Origin: Cohnella zeiphila
Lineage (GTDB): Bacteria > Bacillota > Bacilli > Paenibacillales > Paenibacillaceae
NCBI RefSeq assembly: GCF_014212055.1
Contig: NZ_JACJVO010000024.1
Location: forward strand, 239,865-303,864
Length of the DNA: 64,000 nucleotides
Direction: 5' to 3'
The notes beneath the pieces were generated by a model, which saw nothing but the letters and a program-made list of their open reading frames with translations, was not told the DNA's origin and made no database searches. Within the stretch, counting starts at the first letter, position 1. Every line of letters begins with the position of its first letter. Of this stretch, positions 33,337 to 41,982 are shown piece after piece. The translations under genes were made by a program, and so were the position numbers.

Positions 33337-34788
33337 TCAATGGCCGGACGGGGCGGAAAGCCCCGATTGGTCGATCAGCCGCTGGCTGTCGTGGTTCAGC
33401 CCGGCCACGATCACTTGCTTGCCGAGCTGCTCGTACTTCGCCTTCGCTTTCGCGATCGCCGTCACGGCCGAATGATCCCAGACGTGGGAGGCGCTGAAGT
33501 CGATCGTCACGGTGTCGGGATCGTTCCGGTAATCGAACAGCTCGACGAAGTGGGACATCGTGCCGAAGAACAGCTGCCCGGTAATCCGGTAAATCTTCAT
33601 CCCGCCGCTCGTTTCCGCGTGAGCCTGAATGCGGGCCGAACGCCAGGCGAATACCAGCGCGCTGAGAATGACGCCGGAGACGACGCCGATCGCCAGGTCC
33701 GAGGTCGCCACGACGATCGCTACCGTGACAATCATGACGAGTGCATCGCTGCGCGGAATTTTGGCCAGCGTCCGCAGCGAGCTCCAATCGAACGTCCCGA
33801 TCGATACCATGAACATGACGCCGACCAGTGCCGCCATCGGAATCTGCTTCACGACGCCCCCGAGCACGAGGATCAGGAACATCAGGAACACGCCGGCTAT
33901 GAACGTCGACAGCCGCGAGCGGCCTCCCGACTTCATGTTCACCATCGTCTGTCCGATCATCGCGCAGCCGGCCATGCCGCCGAAGAAGCCGGCCACGACG
34001 TTGGCGATGCCCTGCCCTTTCACTTCCCGGTTCTTGTCGCTCTTCGTCTCGGTGATCTCGTCGACGAGCGTGGCGGTCATGAGCGATTCGGTCATGCCGA
34101 CCACGGCAAGCGCGAGCGAGTACGGCAGCACGATCCAGAGCGTATGCAGCGACCAATCGATGTCCGGAAGATGGAACGAAGGCATGTCCTGCGTCAGCTT
34201 GCCCATATCGCCGACCGTCCGCAGATCCAGGTTCAGGGAGATCGCGAGAACCGTCATGACGATAATGGCCACGAGCGCGGAGGGAACCGCCTTGGTTAGC
34301 CGCGGGAACAGGTAAATGATCGCCAGCGTTCCGGCCACCATCGCGTACATCTGCCAGTTGGCGCCTTTGAAATTCGTTAATTGCGCCATAAAAATAATAA
34401 TGGCCAAAGCGTTGACGAAGCCGGTGATGACGGAATGCGGAATAAACGTAATGAATCGTCCGAACTTGAGCAGGCCGAGCAGGTATTGGATGATGCCCGT
34501 CAGGATGGACACGGCGAACAAGTACTCGATGCCGTACTTCGTGATGATCGGCCCCATCAGCGAAGCCATCGCGCCTGTCGCCGCCGAGATCATGCCCATT
34601 CTTCCGCCGACGATCGAGATGGTGACGGCGATGCAGAACGACGCGTACAAGCCGACCATCGGGTCGACGCCCGCCAGAATCGAGAACGCGATCGCCTCCG
34701 GAATCAAGGCGAAAGCGACCGTCATCCCCGACAGGATATCGGCTCGCAAGTTGAACAGCCAACTGTTTTTCAATTTTTGGTACAGCAA
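33337..34788 (-). CDS. SulP-family anion transporter with STAS domain
   Basis: The protein of about 483 residues has 10-12 membrane helices. The SulP core has ILSGMTVAFALIPEAIAFSI and ITGFVNALAIIIFMAQL, and the cytoplasmic STAS domain occupies about 390-470 (TVTIDFSASHVWDHSAVTAI). The substrate may be sulfate or bicarbonate. A TTG start at 34788 fits the AAAGGAG site; the frame extends to 34827. Confidence 0.9.
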   Translation of the reverse strand: MLYQKLKNSWLFNLRADILSGMTVAFALIPEAIAFSILAGVDPMVGLYASFCIAVTISIVGGRMGMISAATGAMASLMGPIITKYGIEYLFAVSILTGIIQYLLGLLKFGRFITFIPHSVITGFVNALAIIIFMAQLTNFKGANWQMYAMVAGTLAIIYLFPRLTKAVPSALVAIIVMTVLAISLNLDLRTVGDMGKLTQDMPSFHLPDIDWSLHTLWIVLPYSLALAVVGMTESLMTATLVDEITETKSDKNREVKGQGIANVVAGFFGGMAGCAMIGQTMVNMKSGGRSRLSTFIAGVFLMFLILVLGGVVKQIPMAALVGVMFMVSIGTFDWSSLRTLAKIPRSDALVMIVTVAIVVATSDLAIGVVSGVILSALVFAWRSARIQAHAETSGGMKIYRITGQLFFGTMSHFVELFDYRNDPDTVTIDFSASHVWDHSAVTAIAKAKAKYEQLGKQVIVAGLNHDSQRLIDQSGLSAPSGH

Positions 34789-34829
34789 AAAAAGCTCCAC
34801 TCCTTTAATTGTATTTTCCGCTCGCAATG

Positions 34830-35176
34830 CAGGTTGTTGGTACGGGATGTTGCGAATGACTCTCCACTCTCAGGAAAGCCGGGGCCGATGTTCAATGGAA
34901 TTTATTATAGCGCAACCGGTTCGGCTTCTCTACTCCTATTTCTTCCAGTCGGGGACGTTCCGGAGGGAATGGCAGTGGGAGAGAGATTAATGTTTTGAGA
35001 AAACGGAAAAGGTGATGGGCGGAAAAAAGCGGAACGTAAAAATTTTTGAGGCGCAGCTCCAGTGGAGTCGGCTAAAGTGAACAATGGGGTTGTGTTCTTT
35101 GGACGCACCGCCAGCTTAGTCGGATTAAGTGAGTAACGTGGTTACTCTCTTTGGGAAAGCGCCGACGTCAAGGTGC
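34830..35176. other. Intergenic gap, no gene recognised
   Basis: About 350 bases between the divergent side of the SulP gene and the terminator of the HNH gene. It is AT-richer than the surroundings. I see no supported frame, repeat or RNA. It should hold the SulP promoter. Confidence 0.6.
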
Positions 35177-35208
35177 TAAAAAGAGGTTCCGCGCTTGGCG
35201 GAACCTCT
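35177..35208 (-). terminator. Terminator after the HNH gene
   Basis: Stem AGAGGTTCCGC/GCGGAACCTCT on the minus strand, followed by TTTTTAGC. Confidence 0.9.
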
Positions 35209-35210
35209 CG

Positions 35211-36011
35211 TTAATCCACTGCGTTGATGAACTCCTCCAGGTCGCGGTCCGCCTTGGACTGGTTGCACTCGTTGCAGGCGCAGACGCAGTTATCCGGCGT
35301 CGTGTGGCCGCCTTTGGCCCGGGGAAGCACATGGTCGATCGTATCTCCGTAACCCCCGCAGAAGCGGCACGTATACTGATCCCGCGTCAAAATCAGCTTG
35401 CGGAACTCCTTATTGCTGTAGAGGCGCCGGATCGTATGCCGGTTCACGACGACGGCTGCGTGCTCGCGGACCAGCGTCGTCGCCAAGTCGAGGTCGATCT
35501 CCTGGTACCAGCGGCGGCCGTTGTCGGTTTTGCCGCGCATGCGGATAAAGCCCTGACGCGTCGGACGCAGGCTCGAAGCGTCCGGCGGGCCGATCTTGTG
35601 CGGCTTGATCGGCGCCGGCTCCGCCGCGGCCAGCGGCGAGGGCAGCTTCGCTCCCTGGCCGCCGCGCCGCTTGCGCCTGCGGCGCTTTTTGCGGCCCGGC
35701 GCGTCCGGCGCCGCCGCTTGCGAGACGGGCGCTGCCGCCTGCGTCGCGGGCGGCTCGCCCGCAGGCGCCTTCGGCTCGAGCGCCGCCGGCTCGGCCGCCT
35801 GCGCCGGCGCCGGTTCCGCCGCGCGAGCCGCCGCCTGTTGCCGGCAGTTGCGGCACGTGCCGCGGCGCTTGCGGCTGCCCGCCCTCAGTCCGCTTCGGCG
35901 CCGAAATTCCGACAGCGGCTTCCGTTCTCCGCACTGCGCGCATATTTTCGTATCCGCTTGCTCGCGCGTCTCCGTATCTTGTTCATTCCGTTGCGTATGA
36001 GAATTCATCAT
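35211..36011 (-). CDS. HNH endonuclease with N-terminal zinc-ribbon-like motif
   Basis: A protein of about 266 residues from ATG 36011 (in-frame starts lie further up to 36059). The N-terminal CAQCGERKPLSEF and CRNCR look like a small zinc ribbon. A long Ala/Pro linker and a basic patch (GRKKRRRRKRR) follow. The C-terminus is an HNH nuclease: YTCRFCGGYGDTIDHVLPRA, NCVCACNECNQSKADR. A middle VVVNRHTIRRLYSN segment precedes it. It is probably a stand-alone DNA-processing protein; the low-complexity linker is unusually long. Confidence 0.85.
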   Translation of the reverse strand: MMNSHTQRNEQDTETREQADTKICAQCGERKPLSEFRRRSGLRAGSRKRRGTCRNCRQQAAARAAEPAPAQAAEPAALEPKAPAGEPPATQAAAPVSQAAAPDAPGRKKRRRRKRRGGQGAKLPSPLAAAEPAPIKPHKIGPPDASSLRPTRQGFIRMRGKTDNGRRWYQEIDLDLATTLVREHAAVVVNRHTIRRLYSNKEFRKLILTRDQYTCRFCGGYGDTIDHVLPRAKGGHTTPDNCVCACNECNQSKADRDLEEFINAVD

Positions 36012-36180
36012 CTTCCGATTCAGGACGAGCAGCCCCGTTCCTCCCGTCACCCCGTTCAATTATGCCTTTAAAACGAGTATACCATAACCGGAGCGCCAGG
36101 CGGATGACGGACCGCTTCCGAGCGAGTAAAATCAGGTTGGGCCCGTATTCATTCCGAGGCCGGGAAAAGGAGGCCTTGCA

Positions 36181-37005
36181 ATGATGACCATCGGGGATTT
36201 CTCCCGATTAAGCGGCTTATCCGTCAAAACGCTTCGCTACTACGATGAACGGGGTTTGTTCAAACCCGCTTCCATAGACGAACAAAGCGGATATCGATAC
36301 TATGCGGCGGAACAGCTTCTCAGCGTGAAAAGAATCGCCGCGTTGAAAGATCAAGGATTCACTCTGGAGCAGATTAAGGCCCTGCTTGCCGAGAGCGCTC
36401 GCCCCGAACAAGTAAAGATCAGCCTGTCCGGCAAACGCTCGGAGCTGCTTCGAACCATCCGGGAGGCGCGCAAGCAGCTTCAAGGAATCGAATCCCGCTT
36501 GTCCCGATTGGAGGACGATGAAGCGGAGACGGGAGACGCCTGGGCGGAGCCGGTCGTTCGCTCCGTACCGCCGCGGCTTGCCGCCGTCATTCGCGCCAGG
36601 CTCCCTCGCTCGCAGAGATGCCTGCTGCTGGACGAAGTACTGCAATACGCCGCTTCGCACGGCGAGAGCGACGGGCGTTCGCTCTCCCTTCTGTGGCGCG
36701 ACGACGGCCGTTCCGAGACGGAACCGGCCGAGCTTGCCGTGGCGCTGCCGCTGACGAGGGAGATTCCCGGAAGCGACCGGGTCCGGATCGAGACGCTTCC
36801 CGGACTTGAAGCCGCCGTCTCGCTGACGCACTTTTGCGATCCTTACGCCCACTCCTGCCAAGCTTTCCCCGATCTGCGGGCTTGGATCCGGGCACGCGGC
36901 TGGACGCCGTCCGAGCGGGAGCCTTTTCGCGAGACCTACCTGACTCCGGACCAAGAGATGTACGGAATGCGGCGGCGGGCCGAACTCGTCGTTCCGCTCG
37001 AATAA
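36181..37005 (+). CDS. MerR-family regulator with effector domain
   Basis: The 274-residue protein has a MerR helix-turn-helix (IGDFSRLSGLSVKTLRYYDE), then GLFKPASIDEQSGYRYY. A coiled-coil dimer helix (75-115) and a GyrI-like C-terminal effector-binding domain follow. ATG 36181 has AAAGGAGG. A 20-bp-spacer MerR-type promoter lies between it and the SDR gene, which is its likely target. Confidence 0.93.
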   Translation: MMTIGDFSRLSGLSVKTLRYYDERGLFKPASIDEQSGYRYYAAEQLLSVKRIAALKDQGFTLEQIKALLAESARPEQVKISLSGKRSELLRTIREARKQLQGIESRLSRLEDDEAETGDAWAEPVVRSVPPRLAAVIRARLPRSQRCLLLDEVLQYAASHGESDGRSLSLLWRDDGRSETEPAELAVALPLTREIPGSDRVRIETLPGLEAAVSLTHFCDPYAHSCQAFPDLRAWIRARGWTPSEREPFRETYLTPDQEMYGMRRRAELVVPLE

Positions 37006-37009
37006 CCGC

Positions 37010-37041
37010 TTGACTCTCCCCTTTACTGGAGGGTGTAGCTT
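37010..37041 (+). promoter_or_regulatory. MerR-type long-spacer promoter/operator
   Basis: TTGACT (37010-37015), a 20-base spacer and TAGCTT (37036-37041). The spacer holds the dyad CTCTCC...ACTGGAGGG centred between the boxes, as in MerR-controlled promoters. It faces the SDR gene at 37072. Confidence 0.7.
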
Positions 37042-37071
37042 CAAGCTATACCGACGGAAAGGGTGAGTACG

Positions 37072-37836
37072 ATGGGAAAATTAGAGGGAAAAATCGCGCT
37101 GGTGACCGGAGCCAGCCGGGGAATCGGGAGAGGAATTGCGCTGCGGCTGGCGGAAGACGGTGCTATGGTGATCGTTCATTACGGCAGCCGGCCCGACGCT
37201 GCGGCCGAAGTCGTTCGTGCCATCGGGCAACGCGGCGGAAGAGCGGTCGCTGTCGGCGCTTCGCTCGGCAACATGGCGGGAGTGGAGCGCCTCTCGCAAT
37301 CGGCGGAAGAGGCACTCGGTTCCCTCTCTGCGGACCGGAAGCTGGACATTCTGGTGAACAACGCGGGAATCGGCACGTCCAGCACGTTCGAAGAGACGAC
37401 CGAGGAGCAGCTCGACGAGCTGCTGGCGGTGAACGTCAAGGCGCCGTTTTTCCTCGTTCAAAAAATGCTGCCGCTGCTTCGAGACGGAGGGCGCCTCGTC
37501 AACATCTCCTCCGGCGTCACCCGGATCGCTTATCCGCACATCATGGCGTATAACGTGACCAAGGGAGCGCTCAACACGTTCACGCTGCATCTCGCACAGC
37601 TGCTCGGACCGCGCGGCATCACCGTCAACGCCGTCCTCCCCGGCATCGTCGACACGGACGTCAACGCCTCCTGGCTGCACACGCCGGAAGGCCGGGAGCA
37701 CGCGGAGAGCATGTCCGCGCTCGGCCGAGTCGGCGAGCCCGCCGACATCGCGGACGTCGTCGCCTTCCTCGCCTCGCCGGACGGCCGCTGGGTCACCGGA
37801 CAGATGATCGACGCGACCGGCGGTTCTCATTTGTAA
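37072..37836 (+). CDS. Short-chain dehydrogenase/reductase (SDR)
   Basis: About 254 residues with the NAD(P) site TGASRGIGRGIAL, NNAG and a catalytic Ser-Tyr-Lys: NISSGV, then YNVTKGAL. The motif PGIVDTDVNASW lies in the substrate loop and a C-terminal GQMIDATGG closes the fold. The start is ATG 37072 with GAAAGGGTG; a GTG at 37063 is also in frame. The first Ala of the usual NAGxxxY context is kept. It is presumably induced by the adjacent MerR protein and reduces a carbonyl compound; the substrate is not readable. Confidence 0.92.
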   Translation: MGKLEGKIALVTGASRGIGRGIALRLAEDGAMVIVHYGSRPDAAAEVVRAIGQRGGRAVAVGASLGNMAGVERLSQSAEEALGSLSADRKLDILVNNAGIGTSSTFEETTEEQLDELLAVNVKAPFFLVQKMLPLLRDGGRLVNISSGVTRIAYPHIMAYNVTKGALNTFTLHLAQLLGPRGITVNAVLPGIVDTDVNASWLHTPEGREHAESMSALGRVGEPADIADVVAFLASPDGRWVTGQMIDATGGSHL

Positions 37837-37915
37837 GAAAAGCTGGAACTTTTTCGCTCCGTCCGCGTCTATATGGCAGCTTAACCTAACGATCGCTGCG
37901 AAGGGCGTGGCAAAG

Positions 37916-38992
37916 ATGAAGAAGCGGGTGGCGGTCGGCGTAATGACCGGCATGCTGGCGATGGGTTCGATCGGATTGGCGGGAGCCCATGCGCAGGGTT
38001 CCCTGCAGCTTACCGTGCTGGGGACGCCGGTTCAAGGCGATTCCGCGCCGATCGTGGTGTCGGGTCGGGTGCTCGTTCCGATCCGCGTCGTGACCGAGAA
38101 GCTCGGAGGAACGGTGAACTGGGATGCGGCGAAGGGAACCGTGACGGCGAGCAAGTGGTCGGACAGCGTAAAACTGACGGTCGGGCAGAAAAAGGCGGTG
38201 CTCGTTCGCAACGGCCAAAAGCCGGCAACGGTCTCGCTGGACGCTCCGGCCAGGCTGGTGCGCGACCGAGTCTATATCCCGCTGCGATTCGTCTCGGAGA
38301 CGTTCGGCTACGGGGTCGACTGGGACGGCGCGACCGCCAGCGTCCGCTCCCCGTTCAGCGTCAACGTACAGAACGTTCTCGCTTCCGGTTCTTTGGACAA
38401 AGCGCGGCAGCTGATGCTGAATCTGGGCCAGCTTCGTTATAAACACGAACCGTTGGCCGTCCGCCACGACAGCGAGTATTGGGGCGAGACTTTTCTGTTC
38501 CCGGAGGGAGAGGCGCTGCGCTATTATTCGATCACCGGAGATACCGCGACGCGAATCGAGATCACGGACGGTATGGCGGTAGCGGTGTGGCAGGCCCATG
38601 TCAAGGAGGACGACGCCGTGGCGCAGTTTCTCAAAGGCCAATGGACGGACGCAAGAGGCGATAACCCGCCAATCTCAAAAGTCTACTATTCCTATGCAGC
38701 CGGCGGTTGGGGAGACAGCCATGAAGAAACGGTCAGCCGCATCGATCTTCAGGGCAATTCGACGGTGCTCGGCTATAAGCGCGAAGTCGGAGGCGACATC
38801 ACGAATCAGGAAGGAACGATCGCGTACGCCCTTCCCGACGAGACGCGAAAGGAAGTCGTCTCCTTCACGCCAGCGCCAGCAGCAGCAACCGCATCGGCGG
38901 CTGTCCAGCCCGGCGTGTCGATCGATTTCCCTTCGGGCGAAGACGCGGACGAGCAGGCGGCCCCCGACCTGGCCACCCCTTCCCCAAAGTGA
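37916..38992 (+). CDS. Secreted copper-amine-oxidase-N-domain protein
   Basis: About 358 residues with a signal peptide (GVMTGMLAMGSIGLAGAHAQ). A copper amine oxidase N-terminal-like domain follows (about 25-145; VVSGRVLVPIRVVTEKLGG and DRVYIPLRFVSETFGYGVDW), and the rest is an unclassified domain. This small domain is common in secreted Paenibacillaceae proteins and does not imply oxidase activity. The start is ATG 37916 (GAAGGG upstream), with GTG 37907 as the alternative. The C-terminal tail is Ala/Pro-rich. Confidence 0.85.
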   Translation: MKKRVAVGVMTGMLAMGSIGLAGAHAQGSLQLTVLGTPVQGDSAPIVVSGRVLVPIRVVTEKLGGTVNWDAAKGTVTASKWSDSVKLTVGQKKAVLVRNGQKPATVSLDAPARLVRDRVYIPLRFVSETFGYGVDWDGATASVRSPFSVNVQNVLASGSLDKARQLMLNLGQLRYKHEPLAVRHDSEYWGETFLFPEGEALRYYSITGDTATRIEITDGMAVAVWQAHVKEDDAVAQFLKGQWTDARGDNPPISKVYYSYAAGGWGDSHEETVSRIDLQGNSTVLGYKREVGGDITNQEGTIAYALPDETRKEVVSFTPAPAAATASAAVQPGVSIDFPSGEDADEQAAPDLATPSPK

Positions 38993-39040
38993 CGCGATGC
39001 TCCGAAGCCAAGTCCGGTTGCTTTTGGGGGAGCCCCCGAT

Positions 39041-39136
39041 GAAAAGCGCGCAAGCGATCGCCTCCAAGGGCAAGGCGGCCCTGCTCGCGACTCTGTTGAA
39101 CGGGATGGACGCGTTCGATTTTCTCGTCGGTCATTA
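39041..39136 (+). pseudogene. Possible gene remnant with amber stop
   Basis: After GGGGGAG an ATG opens 31 codons (MKSAQAIASKGKAALLATLL, then NGMDAFDFLVGH) and TAG. The same frame then continues plausibly as VWSTRHPKVTLVCQNKLSGG for about 40 codons. I do not recognise the protein; the continuation past the stop suggests a decayed small gene. Confidence 0.25.
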
Positions 39137-39210
39137 GGTGTGGAGCACCCGGCACCCGAAGGTGACGCTTGTCTGCCAGAACAAGCTGAGCGGCGGCGGC
39201 GATACGAAAG

Positions 39211-39394
39211 CCTGCAAATCTGCATCTTTTGAGGCTAGGCGCATGACGGCTGCATAGAATTCCTGCAAATCTGCATCTTTTTTGCCTTTGCAGCAAAGGA
39301 ACGGGCCGCTTGCAGGGGAAATTCCTGCACTTTTGCAGGAATTTCCTCTCGAAACGGCTATCCAGCGAAAAAACCTGCAGATTTGCAGGTTTTT
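39211..39394. repeat. Cluster of CCTGCA(a/g)ATTTGCAGG-type palindromic repeats
   Basis: Two direct copies of CCTGCAAATCTGCATCTTTT (39211-39230 and 39262-39281) are followed by two full palindromes: ATTCCTGCACTTTTGCAGGAAT (39321-39342) and AACCTGCAGATTTGCAGGTT (39371-39391). The half-site CCTGCA(A/G)ATxTGCA recurs in all four. The last palindrome also works as a terminator. Confidence 0.8.
39368..39394 (-). terminator. Terminator after the EVE gene
   Basis: Stem AACCTGCAAATCTGCAGGTT with T-run on the minus strand, 70 bases after the EVE-domain gene. Confidence 0.65.
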
Positions 39395-39464
39395 GTGCGT
39401 GTATGGGTGCGATTCTGCCCGAGGACGTCCGTATCGGATTCCGAGCTGGACGGGGTCCCACGCC

Positions 39465-40277
39465 TCATGCCTCCTGGCGGACGATCGCCAGCATCGCCTC
39501 GGCAATCGTTCGGAAATCTTCGCGGTCGATCTCGAAGTGGCCGGTGCGGAACAGGTAACCCCAATTGCGCTTGCCTCGTGTCAAATTCAGACGGTCGAGC
39601 AGGTCCGCGATTCGGGCTTGCTTGCAGGGAATATACGAGATGTTCCGGCGAAGCGGAACGAACGTCTCGGACATGGCGTACTCGTACACTTGATCGTCCG
39701 CCACGCGCCCGATGGCGGTGAAAGCCTGCAGCGGCTCGCCGCTTCCCATCTCGGTGCGCGGGGAGTAATACACGAGCCAATCGCCCGCCCGCATCCTTCG
39801 CAGCGGCGCGGCCTTGCCGTGGCACAGCTGAGCGAAGCCGCCCCGCACGCCGCGCTGCACGTGCGAGGCGGAGACGACGCCGATCCAAAAGCGCGCCCCT
39901 CCTCTCTCCTGAGCGAACGGGATTTCGATATCCGGTGCCCCATTAGCTCCAATACCCGCTTCAACGCCCATTGGAGCCTCGTCCATTCCTCGGTTATCCG
40001 TGTCGCTCGGAAGAGAGAGTTCCTGCCGGTCCTTCCCCTGAGCGAGCGGGATTTCGAAGCTGTGCGCCCTGGAAGCCCCGCCGCTCCCATGAGCCTCGCC
40101 GGTTTCCTGAACCCCCCGGAATTTCTCAGGAGCTCCACCGGTTCCCCGAATCTTCCCGCCTCTCCCGGATGTCCGACCGCCTCCCCGAATCTCCCCGCTT
40201 CTCCCGGTTTCCCGACCGTTTCCTCGGACCTCCCCGCCGCTCCGGGGAGGCGTCTGTTCCCGCCGTATATCAGACAT
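39465..40277 (-). CDS. EVE-domain protein with repeat-expanded N-terminus
   Basis: The C-terminal 145 residues are a full EVE domain (PUA-like, binds modified bases): RFWIGVVSASHVQRGVRGGF, HGKAAPLRRMRAGDWLVYYS, FTAIGRV and NWGYLFRTGHFEI. The usual EVE protein starts close to RFWIGVV. Here about 125 extra residues precede it, made of Gly/Arg-rich 13-residue units and a duplicated EIP(L/F)AQ segment. The true start may therefore be internal. The first codons overlap the DinB gene by 8 bases. EVE proteins often travel with restriction or RNA-modification genes; none is nearby. Confidence 0.85.
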   Translation of the reverse strand: MSDIRREQTPPRSGGEVRGNGRETGRSGEIRGGGRTSGRGGKIRGTGGAPEKFRGVQETGEAHGSGGASRAHSFEIPLAQGKDRQELSLPSDTDNRGMDEAPMGVEAGIGANGAPDIEIPFAQERGGARFWIGVVSASHVQRGVRGGFAQLCHGKAAPLRRMRAGDWLVYYSPRTEMGSGEPLQAFTAIGRVADDQVYEYAMSETFVPLRRNISYIPCKQARIADLLDRLNLTRGKRNWGYLFRTGHFEIDREDFRTIAEAMLAIVRQEA

Positions 40278-40872
40278 GAGCGGCTCTCCAGGCGTCCTCC
40301 AGACGCTTCTTCTGGAGCAGATGATGGCGGTAGTGCATCTCGATGAGCCGGAACCACTGCAACGCGTTCAATCCGCCCAGGCGAGGGTGCGCGACCGTGT
40401 TGAGGAGAACGGAGGAATCGGGTGCCGATCCTACCTCAGCCCCCTTAGCCGCATCGGCCACATCCGCCAAAGCCGCGGCCACACGGCCCTCGAATTCCCG
40501 CATTTGGCGAAGGGTCTCTTGCAGCGCCTGAACGATCTGCTCCTTGCCGCTCGGCTGCGGAGGCGTATACTGCGGAGAAGGCGGGACGCGAACGCGTGTC
40601 GGAGGAAAGCTTCCCTCCGCGAACATCGCTTTCCCTTCCTCCGTCATCTCCCCTGCCGATACGGCCGGGTTTCCGTCCGGCGCGAGGCAGAGCCGCGCGT
40701 TGCGCAGCTGCATGAACTGTGCGGCAAGGGCCAAGTGCATGTACATCTGGCCGAGCGACCATTCGCCCTCCTCCGGCACCCATGTCAGCTGCTCCATGCC
40801 GTAACGATCCAATTCCCGGATGTAAGCAGCCACCGTCTCCTCGAATTGACGCAAAATTTCCTTCGTATTCAT
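40270..40872 (-). CDS. DinB-family protein
   Basis: The 200-residue four-helix protein has metal-ligand positions in WSLGQMYMHLALAAQFMQLR (first His) and HYRHHLLQKKRLEDAW (final His pair). The DinB/YfiT superfamily includes thiol-S-transferases using bacillithiol. A central low-complexity stretch (VRVPPSPQYTPPQPSG) is unusual. It is coupled to the EVE gene. Confidence 0.85.
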   Translation of the reverse strand: MNTKEILRQFEETVAAYIRELDRYGMEQLTWVPEEGEWSLGQMYMHLALAAQFMQLRNARLCLAPDGNPAVSAGEMTEEGKAMFAEGSFPPTRVRVPPSPQYTPPQPSGKEQIVQALQETLRQMREFEGRVAAALADVADAAKGAEVGSAPDSSVLLNTVAHPRLGGLNALQWFRLIEMHYRHHLLQKKRLEDAWRAAHV

Positions 40873-41016
40873 TCTTCCGATCAGCTCCTTAAAGATGGTC
40901 CGGCGGGATGCCCGGCAAGGGACGAGGCATGAAGCCTTGTTCTTGCGCCCTGCATGGCGAACCGCCGATCCTGCAATCTGATCTCAGCATACAAAAACGC
41001 TACTGACACCTATCTG

Positions 41017-41967
41017 TCAGTAGCGTTCCAACATTTTTCCGATTTCTTCGCGAATTCGAGTCCTGAGCGATTCCGGCTCCAGGATTCGAACGCCCGCCCC
41101 CCAGCCGAGCGCCCATTGGAGCAGCTCCTCGATCCGCCGTACGCGGAATGTCGCCAGCCAGGCTCCGTCCTCGCGCGGTTCGAGGGACTCCAGATAATAA
41201 TTGTTCTCTTCCCCGACCCGATCCGCGATGTCCGAACTTACCAGCGCCAGAACCTGCACGTTCCGGTCGTCGGCCGGCCGATGGTCCGCCAGACGGAAGC
41301 CGGGCAGGAATTCGAACGTCTCCTCGAGCACCGCCAGCTCGCTCATGCGCGAGAGCCGGAAATGGCGAATGTCCTGCCGGAGTCCGCAGAACGCGACCAG
41401 CGACCACGTCCCGCCTGCGAAAACGAGCCCGTAAGGGTCCGCCGTTCGCTCGCTGAGCCGGGTTCCGTCCTCGCCCGGTATCTTTTTCGCGTAGCGGAAC
41501 CGCACCCGCCGCTTCTCCAGAATCGCCCTCCGCAGCCGGTCGAGCACCGCTTTTTCCCGTCCGTACATGCCCGCCGTTCCTTCGTTCAGCAGCCGGGTTG
41601 CCGACCGCACCCGAACCGTCTCGTCCCGCACGCTCTCCGGCAGGATCGCTTCGATCTTCTCGCGGGCGCTTCGCGCCCTGGCGCCGTATTCGGCGTCGAA
41701 GCGGAACTCGACGAAATCCGCCCCGATGAGCAGCGCCGCCGCTTCCTCCACCGTGAAGCTGACAGGCGGCAGGAAGTAGCCTTCCATCAGGGAATAACCG
41801 GTTCCCGGAGCGCCCGCCACCGGGACGCCGGCTTCGCTGAGCGCCTGCATGTCCCGATAGATCGTGCGCACGCTCGTCTCGAACCGGGCGGCCAAATCCT
41901 CGGCGCGCAGAACGCCCTTGCGCTGGAGTTCGACGACGATGGCCAGCATCCGATCCGTTTTGTTCAT
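41017..41967 (-). CDS. YafY-type WYL-domain regulator
   Basis: The 316-residue protein has an N-terminal HTH (LAARFETSVRTIYRDMQALS) and a central WYL domain (FRYAKKIPGE, then GTWSLVAFCGLRQDIRHFRL), followed by a WCX-like C-terminal part. WYL domains sense nucleic acid or nucleotide ligands. It is the last gene of the thioesterase-ketosynthase-ligase operon, 15 bases after the ligase, and may control it. Confidence 0.9.
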   Translation of the reverse strand: MNKTDRMLAIVVELQRKGVLRAEDLAARFETSVRTIYRDMQALSEAGVPVAGAPGTGYSLMEGYFLPPVSFTVEEAAALLIGADFVEFRFDAEYGARARSAREKIEAILPESVRDETVRVRSATRLLNEGTAGMYGREKAVLDRLRRAILEKRRVRFRYAKKIPGEDGTRLSERTADPYGLVFAGGTWSLVAFCGLRQDIRHFRLSRMSELAVLEETFEFLPGFRLADHRPADDRNVQVLALVSSDIADRVGEENNYYLESLEPREDGAWLATFRVRRIEELLQWALGWGAGVRILEPESLRTRIREEIGKMLERY

Positions 41968-41982
41968 GCAGCCAACCCCCGT

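Noticed and set aside
33302..34762. 486-codon minus frame overlapping the SulP gene
   Set aside because: Same-strand alternative frame of the transporter with His/Arg/Asp-rich low-complexity translation; the transporter frame has clear helices and a STAS domain.
39041..39232. Functional small gene reading through TAG
   Set aside because: Family unknown and the continuation is short, so only a low-confidence remnant is listed.
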